The notes under the pieces were generated by a model. That model searched no databases and had not been told where the DNA came from. It saw only the letters and a list, made by a program, of their open reading frames with translations. A DNA stretch of 64,000 nt from the NCBI GenBank assembly GCA_048013815.1, contig CM106585.1:17174001-17238000 (forward strand), written 5' to 3'. Positions 57,489 to 64,000 of the stretch are shown piece after piece. How positions within the stretch are numbered: the first letter of the stretch is position 1; the number at the start of each line of letters is the position of its first letter. Position numbers and translations under genes: made by a program. Origin of the DNA: Setoptus koraiensis. Taxonomy: Eukaryota > Arthropoda.

Positions 57489-57836
57489 GCCGGCGGCGGC
57501 CACAGCGATCCGACTGGCCAGTTGGCATGACAACGAGCGGCCACTTGTTGTCGATAACAAGTATAGTATAATAAGTATTTTGAGCTGACACTGTGCTGGT
57601 GCAGCAGCAGCCATTACATAACAATACCACCTGTATCCCCGCACCGTGTTGCACCGTGCATCACCATGTATCACCGCACCGTGCACCACCTTGTATCACT
57701 GCACCGTGCATCGCCACAGCATGTGATACCATGTACATAACATGGCGTGTGTAATGATGTTATTGTCGTTGATTTATTATTATTTATACATGAACAAGCA
57801 GCCATTTTTCCAGCCTGCTTTTCTTGTGCACCGTGT

Positions 57837-57885
57837 GCACACAATAATGTGTGCATTACATAATAATGCACACATTATTGTGTGC
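57837..57885. repeat. Perfect 22-bp hairpin, 5-base loop
   Basis: The arm 57837-57858 (starting GCACACAATAATGTG) is exactly reverse-complemented at 57864-57885. Each arm also has partial internal symmetry (CACACA...TGTGTG). Confidence 0.95.
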
Positions 57886-58802
57886 CTATGCATTCATCGG
57901 GCAGCATGTTGCGCAATCGAATCAGTGGCATCCGCCAATTGGCGCCATTGTGGTCTCGTTCTGGCCAGTTGCGTCATTGTTCATCGGCCACTCCGACAGC
58001 GCCGACACCAGCAACAACAACGGCAACAACAACACCAACAACCACATCATGCAACCGCAGCTCGCAAAGCTGCTGTTGTCGCTGTTGTTGCTGTTTGATT
58101 AGATGCACGCAAACAACTCGTCGCGTTGGCTTTTATGGCTTCGTTGCCCCGTCTGACCCCAGCAACCGAGCGCCGCACAAGCGAGCTCGCCGGCCGCCAT
58201 CATCATATTCATTGTATATTTTTATGTTCTATATCGGCTGCAATCGCCGGATTATTGTTGTTGTTGTTGTTGTTATCTATAGCATTGTCTATTGCCATTT
58301 ATTGCCGTCTACTGCGGCTCTACTCTGCCATCCTCTGTGGATGGCAAAATCCACGGCTCTCGCCACTGTGCCCCGTCCACTGCTCGCGTTACTGTGCGCC
58401 GCTCCATTCTATGCGCGTCTATGCGCGTCTATGCGCGTCTGTGCCGGCCCGTCCGCGCGCAAAATAGTGGCCAAACCAATGGCAGTGGCCGAGTCTAGGC
58501 AAATCTGGCCGAATCGCATCGTATCGAATCGCATCGAATCCGGCCGAATCCATTCGTTGATTTATTGGCGATTCGACGCGCTCGATCGATGCACAATCGG
58601 CTCGCGTTGCACGGTCGTCTGTCGCACACACACACACATTCTAATGATGCCAACGCGCCGCCGACCTATACACTTACTTGTTAAACAGACAGAGGTCAGC
58701 CGATTATTAAATGGCCGGCGTCGTTCGTCAGTTGTCCGACAGTGGAACGAGTTTGCCGATCGGCCGAGTTTATCGAACGCATCGATACACCGGCCATAGC
58801 CG

Positions 58803-58914
58803 GCGCACTCGAGTCAGTCGGCGCACTCGACGCACTCGGCTCACTCGATATACTCGATATTGCCGACATACTCGACATACTCGACATACTCGACATACTC
58901 GATATACTCGATAT
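58803..58914. repeat. 9-bp CTCGACATA tandem repeat
   Basis: Grades from CTCGAGTCA/CTCGGCGCA types to CTCGACATA four times and CTCGATATA. Confidence 0.9.
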
Positions 58915-60042
58915 AGGACATGGACGCAACAGCAACAACAGCAACAACAACAACAACAATAATAGCAATAATAATAATAATAATGAGAGCGTCGGTCGGC
59001 CGGCGAACGCCCGCCAGACTCTGGCGGCCAGAGACACACAAATCATTACACAGCGGCCAGCGCAACATTTAATTAGCTGAGGTGACGTGATTAATTAACA
59101 TCATCATGCGATCTGATTGAGTCATCATGATTATTTGCATACAATCATGCTCGCCGATGCTCCGAAACGAGCGATCGCTGATTTATAGCCACCAGTGGAG
59201 CCTATCGAGCCGCCCGACGATGCGAGCGACGATGCGAGCGACGATACATGCGCCGCTTCAATTAATTTATGCGCCAACGGCCAATGAAACAGCGCCAGCC
59301 AATGAAAAAGACAAACTTTGTTAAAAATTAATGACACTGCCATCATAACTAGCAAACATTGTGTCTCGGCTCCATTTATAGGAGCGGCAACATTGTGCGA
59401 ATGCACTTGTCATGTTTTGGCCCAACTAGCTAAAACATGATATCGCATATCATATCATGATTTCATGTTACTTTTGGCCGCCGTCTCTCGCTCGCTCGCT
59501 GTGTCGGCGGCTCGGCGTGTCGGCGGCTCGGCGGCTCGGCGTGACGGCAGACGGAGACGGACGCACGGTGGCGCTTACCCCGCTCATTACACTTGCGCAG
59601 CCATGTAAACAATGTTACATAATTGGCGCCGCATGCTGTCTAGTCGGTCGCTGGCAGTGTTACGCAAGAGCTGCCAATGATGCCGATGCTCCATTGGCAT
59701 CGGCTGGCATTGGCTTGCTCGCCAGCTGTCTGCTGCCTACCACGGCACCAGTGCAGCTGACTCGCCATTGCTCTATCATCATAGAGCCATGGCGTCATAC
59801 ACGATGATGGAGGCGGCCGTCATAGAGGCTGATGAACAGCGAGCAAATCAAAATTATTATCGCGCTCATTTGCATAAACTATTTGCCAATAGCATGATGG
59901 GAATGTTTATATTTGCATATTCTCTGCACCAACAAACACAAACATGCAACAAACGGCCAAGTGACGCCCGTGACGCAACACAAGACGGCGCGACATAGGA
60001 AATGCGGCGACTGCATCGCCGCTCATCCAGCCCTCGTTTGCC

Positions 60043-60170
60043 TATCACTATTACTACTATTACTATTTCTATAACTATCACTATAACTATTACTATTTCT
60101 GCAACTATTACTATTTCTGCAACTATTACTATTTCTACAGCTATTATTATTACTATTACTATTATTATCA
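60043..60170. repeat. CTATTA/CTATTTCTGCAA repeat
   Basis: ACTATTACTATT and TTTCTGCAACTATTACTA units, about 130 bases. Confidence 0.9.
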
Positions 60171-60442
60171 GCGATTATTGCGCATTGTTGTTCGCCTCAC
60201 AGCCGAAATAATTGTCGTCGCTGTGCAAAACGCACACGCCGCTCTTGCGCAGACAGTTGTCGTCGTGCCATTGTTACACATTGTGTTGTGTCTATTGTGT
60301 TGGCGCCAGCAGCACACACAGCCAGCGAGGGGCGCCCACTCGAACGGGCCCCAAAGACAAAAGATTTTCCACAATATCTGGCAAATCGGCAATTGGCATT
60401 TTTCAGGCCAGCGAACGAGCGAACGACTGGCGTTGTTGCGAC

Positions 60443-60540
60443 GGCATTATCACGTTGGCATTATCACGTTGGCATTATCACGTTGGCATTATTGCGTTGG
60501 CATTATTGCGTTGGCATTATTACGCTGGCATTGTTATTAT
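60443..60540. repeat. 14-bp minisatellite, seven copies
   Basis: GGCATTATCACGTT three times, GGCATTATTGCGTT twice, then two diverged copies. Confidence 0.95.
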
Positions 60541-60574
60541 TGTGCCGTTGTTACCTTTGTGCGGCACAAATTGT

Positions 60575-60637
60575 GCCATTGCAAAACGGTTTGGTGTCAC
60601 TGTAAAATGGTTTGGTGCCATTGCAAAATGGTTTGTA
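60575..60637. repeat. 21-bp repeat, three copies
   Basis: Units begin at 60575, 60596 and 60617 with GCCATTGCAAAA or GTCACTGTAAAA, all followed by GGTTTG. Confidence 0.95.
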
Positions 60638-62705
60638 AATGGCGCCGAGCGCGACCTATATCGGCGGCGGCGCACGCGCGCAATCATACTCATAACCATA
60701 TTCATATTCATATTTGTGCGCGCGCGCATCGCGCTCGTGGCTCGCGAGCTCACAGCGAGCTCGCGCGGTCAAGCGGCTCAGCAGGGCGTCCTATAAAGGC
60801 GCAATGAAGGTTGCGCCTGTGCTGGCTGTGCGAAACGCTCGCTGAGAACAATCGGCCAACCAGAGATCAATTGCGATTGTTTGCGCTGCGCGTCAACAGC
60901 TGTACTTGTGGTTTTGGATTGTGGCAATTAAAGTGGCCAGGGTCAAACATGACAGCCGAGTGTCGCTGCCGGTCGGGCCGGCTCCGGCGGCGAACGGCCG
61001 CGAACGGCCGCGAACCGCCTCGAACCGCTGCGAACGTTCATGTTGCGCGGCGAATATTCGAATTGTGTTCGAGTGCGCGTTCGAGCCGCGCTCGAATTCT
61101 GAGCGAGCGTCGCGGCGTTCGAATTGTGAGCGAACATCGCGGCGCTCGAGTCGGAATATCGCGGGTCGGAATATCGCGGCTTGCGTGCCCTTGAAACGCG
61201 CACAATGTTGATCGGCCCATCGAACGATGCTTCATCAAAATGATAACAACAACAATAACAATCATGTCGCTGTTGTTGTTGTGTCTCTATGCAGATTTAA
61301 TGCCATTTAATGCGATATTGTGCGCGGCCCAACGAGGGGCACACACACACGCACAACGGTGGACATAACAATTAATGACGGCAGCCACTGCGCCAGTGCA
61401 ACTGTATGGCACTAAATTATCCTATATCTGCCCGAATTATCCCACACCACATGTAGCACACACGCACACACACACGCACACACTGGCCATGTAAAATTAT
61501 TTTACATCGGGCAGCATGTAAAAATGCAGGGCAAATGCAAGAATAAATGCGCAGATAAATGCAAAATAAATGCCCGAATAAATGTAGTGACGCGCCAGAC
61601 GCGAACAAGTTGGACATAAATCGTTCAATAATAACATCGCGCCAGCGAAACGTTATGATATGACGACGCGAACATGAGCAACAGTTGTTATCTGTCCGAG
61701 CGTCTCTATATCATTTGTTTGTACGGCCATCAAATGGCTTCAAAAATCGAGTTCGGTTGACAGGCATCGGCAACGGCCGCAGACAACAAGCGATAGATCA
61801 ATTTTAATTGGCTCTCACTGCACAACTCAGGCCAGCCACTGCCCGGCCGGCCGGCCGCTTGACCGGTCACTCGCGCCGCTCGGCCAGTCGGTCGGGCAAC
61901 CAGCGACGCGACTCGACCGCAACCACCGCTTGCTGCCGGTGCGCGCCAGTGGCGCCATCCCACGGTGTCGGGCCGGCGCGCCTCGGGGCCTGTGCACAAG
62001 CCGCTATTGTTGCAATCACTTGTAATCGCCCGCCACACTGTTATCATAGTATCGTGATAGTATCATGATGATGCACACCATGCCCAATTTGCGCCCTCTC
62101 GTGCCCGGTGCCCGAGTGACACAGCGAGCTGGATATCGATAGCAAAGAGCTGCAAATCGGCCGACTAACAATTGTAAATTGAATTAACTGCCCCCAATTC
62201 ACTCTGCCACTTTCAACAGCCAAGCCCAGCAAATACCTTGCTCGACTGCCGCAAAAGTTGACGTTGTTGTTGTTGTCGTTGTTGCTGTTGCTGTTGTCGT
62301 TGTTGTTGTTGCTGTCGTTGTTGCTGTCGCCCCGTCGGTGTTGCAGTCAAATAGATGGATGAATTCACACGAGCCAACGCGCATTGCCTGGAGCTATTCG
62401 CGGGGCGCCATCTGTCGGTCGTTGTGGAACATTTTCGCTACATAACATAGTTTGCTCAAATAATAGATAGATAGATAGAAAATGGCGCTAGTCGCAAGCT
62501 GACTATGATTATGGCGTGCTGTGTGGTTGTTGCGTTGTTGGCACGAGCATCAAATTGAGCAAGGCCAACAAATACAAGATTTGTGTTGTTGCGCAAGTTG
62601 TTGTGTTGTTAAATTAGCTGCAAATTAGATCGTGCAGCTCATTAGCGTTGGCATTGTGCGGCTGCTATTTGCGTAATTGTACACGCCGCCGCCGCCGCCG
62701 CCAAC

Positions 62706-62738
<33 letters not shown>

Positions 62739-63280
62739 GACAACAGCAGCAGCAACAACAACAGCGGCGGCAGCAACAACAACAACTACGCGCTGACCAC
62801 AACTCGACGGGTTTAGGTGACCGCCGGCGAGCTTTACCTGAGCGAGTTTTGAGCGGCGCCAGCCGAACCACTTCATCAGGGCGCCTAATTAGGCCTCATT
62901 AGCGGCGCGGGGTGTTGGGCCGGCGAATGTCATTAGGGTGTTTTGTTGTGTTTGTGTCATTAGAAGGAGATTATTTGCAGTCGACTCACCTGATGCCAGC
63001 GCGCTCCGGTTACCGCGGCCAACAAAAGCGCACTGTTACATGTAAATGAATGTGTACACAAATGTAAATTGTGCGGCCGCAAATTGAAATTGCGCCCCCT
63101 GTCTCGGGCCTGACACTGGCCGGCTCATTTGCAACTATCAAACTGACAATGAAACCGGCAAACTGGCGCCCCGATTGCGGTCATGTAATTACCTATTGTG
63201 CGCTGGCTCACTGGCCAGCGGCCTATATGGCGGCCTGATTGGCCGTTGCGGGCCGCCACTGGCCGCCACTGGCCAGCCCG

Positions 63281-63325
63281 CCGTCTGATCATCGGCCGTC
63301 TGATCATCGGCCGTCTGATGGCGGC
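63281..63325. repeat. 15-bp CCGTCTGATCATCGG repeat, three copies
   Basis: Two perfect copies and a diverged third; TGATCA is palindromic. Confidence 0.95.
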
Positions 63326-63394
63326 GCGTCGGATCCGCGAGCCGCCGTCGGACGGCGCCCACTTATCATGCGGTTTGCGCGCGTTGCCGCTCGG

Positions 63395-63460
63395 GTCGCT
63401 CGCGCTGCTCGTGCTGCTCGGGTTGCTCGGGTTGCTCGGGTCGCTCGGGTCGCTCGGGCT
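63395..63460. repeat. 9-10-bp GCTCGGGTT repeat
   Basis: GCTCGGGTT, GCTCGGGTC and GCTCGTGCT units, about seven copies. Confidence 0.9.
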
Positions 63461-64000
63461 GTCGGAACAACGGACAACAAACAAGAGAACGGAGGCCTAA
63501 TATTGCGCGAATTTTGATACTCTAATCAAGTTGTCCAATTTGACCCCGTGCGCCAGTGATTGGGCCCGTTGAGCCGCACAACAAAGCGACACCGAAATGT
63601 TGCAACAAAACAACGGGCCCCACAACAGCGACTTTTGTGCGCCACTGAGACACCAGTAACGACTTTTATTGGCCTCTAATAAATGGCTATAATTCGAGTG
63701 TCTCCCATCGGCCAACTAGATCATTCATTAGGCGCAACCCAAATTTGCTTTATTGACATGCACAAATCTGTTTTGCAAAAGTGGCCCAAAACGACCCATC
63801 GACCGGCCACCGCTGACCGGCCACCGCTGACCGGCCAACGGATAGAGTTAGTAGTCAGGCGGATAGAGTTGTAACTATGCGCGGCCAACAATTAGTTGCT
63901 GGTTGCCATTGGATTGGCTCTGCCAATGCATTGTCGCCCGATATTATTGGACATTATTTATGTCCATTGTATATATGTTTATTTCTGGCCACTCTCGTTT

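Larger units (their letters stand above)
57001..64000. other. Gene-free stretch, 57-64 kb
   Basis: No recognisable gene. Contains CAA/GTT triplet tracts (about 57057-57112, 58925-58985, 62261-62330, 62697-62785), minisatellites, two strong hairpins, a palindrome GCCTAATTAGGC (62883-62894) and an AGGGGGCGC word (complement of 63092-63100). Confidence 0.6.

Noticed and set aside
60178-60807. 209-codon open frame with LALLRWHY-type repeats
   Set aside because: The repeat comes from the 14- and 21-base arrays; the rest is compositionally noise.
5629-64000. Transposons or virus-derived elements as the source of the desert
   Set aside because: No transposase, reverse transcriptase, capsid or long terminal repeats were seen; the fold-back repeats share no sequence with each other.

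Overview
This is a eukaryotic, animal nuclear window, most likely from a small arthropod. The identifiable genes are ANAPC5-like, NDUFA2, eIF4A3 and a Spalt-type zinc-finger factor. The only intron I can see is a 231-base GT-AG intron with a T-rich acceptor in eIF4A3. The other genes are single-exon within the window, 3' UTRs are very short, and one AATAAA overlaps a stop codon. Such an intron-poor, compact style fits a streamlined genome; an eriophyoid-like mite is one guess, but nothing in the sequence names the species.

Layout. Bases 1-5628 hold a tight, comparatively AT-rich cluster of four genes: the 3' part of an APC5 gene (+), NDUFA2 (-, convergent, 72 bases between stop codons), eIF4A3 (+, one intron) and an unrecognised secreted-type protein gene (-, convergent with eIF4A3, 106 bases between stops). 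After about 5.6 kb genes stop. Roughly 40 kb (5.6-45.8 kb) holds no convincing coding sequence. At 45.84-48.97 kb lies a compact spalt-like gene with a plausible TATA/initiator promoter, a single 909-codon reading frame with two zinc-finger pairs, and a poly(A) signal about 75 bases after its stop. Another 15 kb without a recognisable gene runs to the window end.

The gene-free DNA is not bland. It has many unrelated short tandem arrays (units 7-38 bp, 2-11 copies), GTT/CAA-type triplet tracts, an unusual number of perfect or near-perfect short hairpins (stems of 10-22 bp, most with loops of 2-24 bases, one of 65), and repeated clusters of the octamer CAGGTGAG/CTCACCTG, which contains a Snail/bHLH-type E-box. 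The simplest reading is a large cis-regulatory and replication-slippage-prone landscape around a developmental transcription factor, set in an otherwise compact genome.

Functionally, APC5 (cell-cycle ubiquitin ligase), NDUFA2 (mitochondrial complex I) and eIF4A3 (exon junction complex) are unrelated housekeeping genes packed together. The spalt-like factor is the only developmental regulator seen. No mobile element with coding capacity, tRNA, rRNA or CRISPR array was found.
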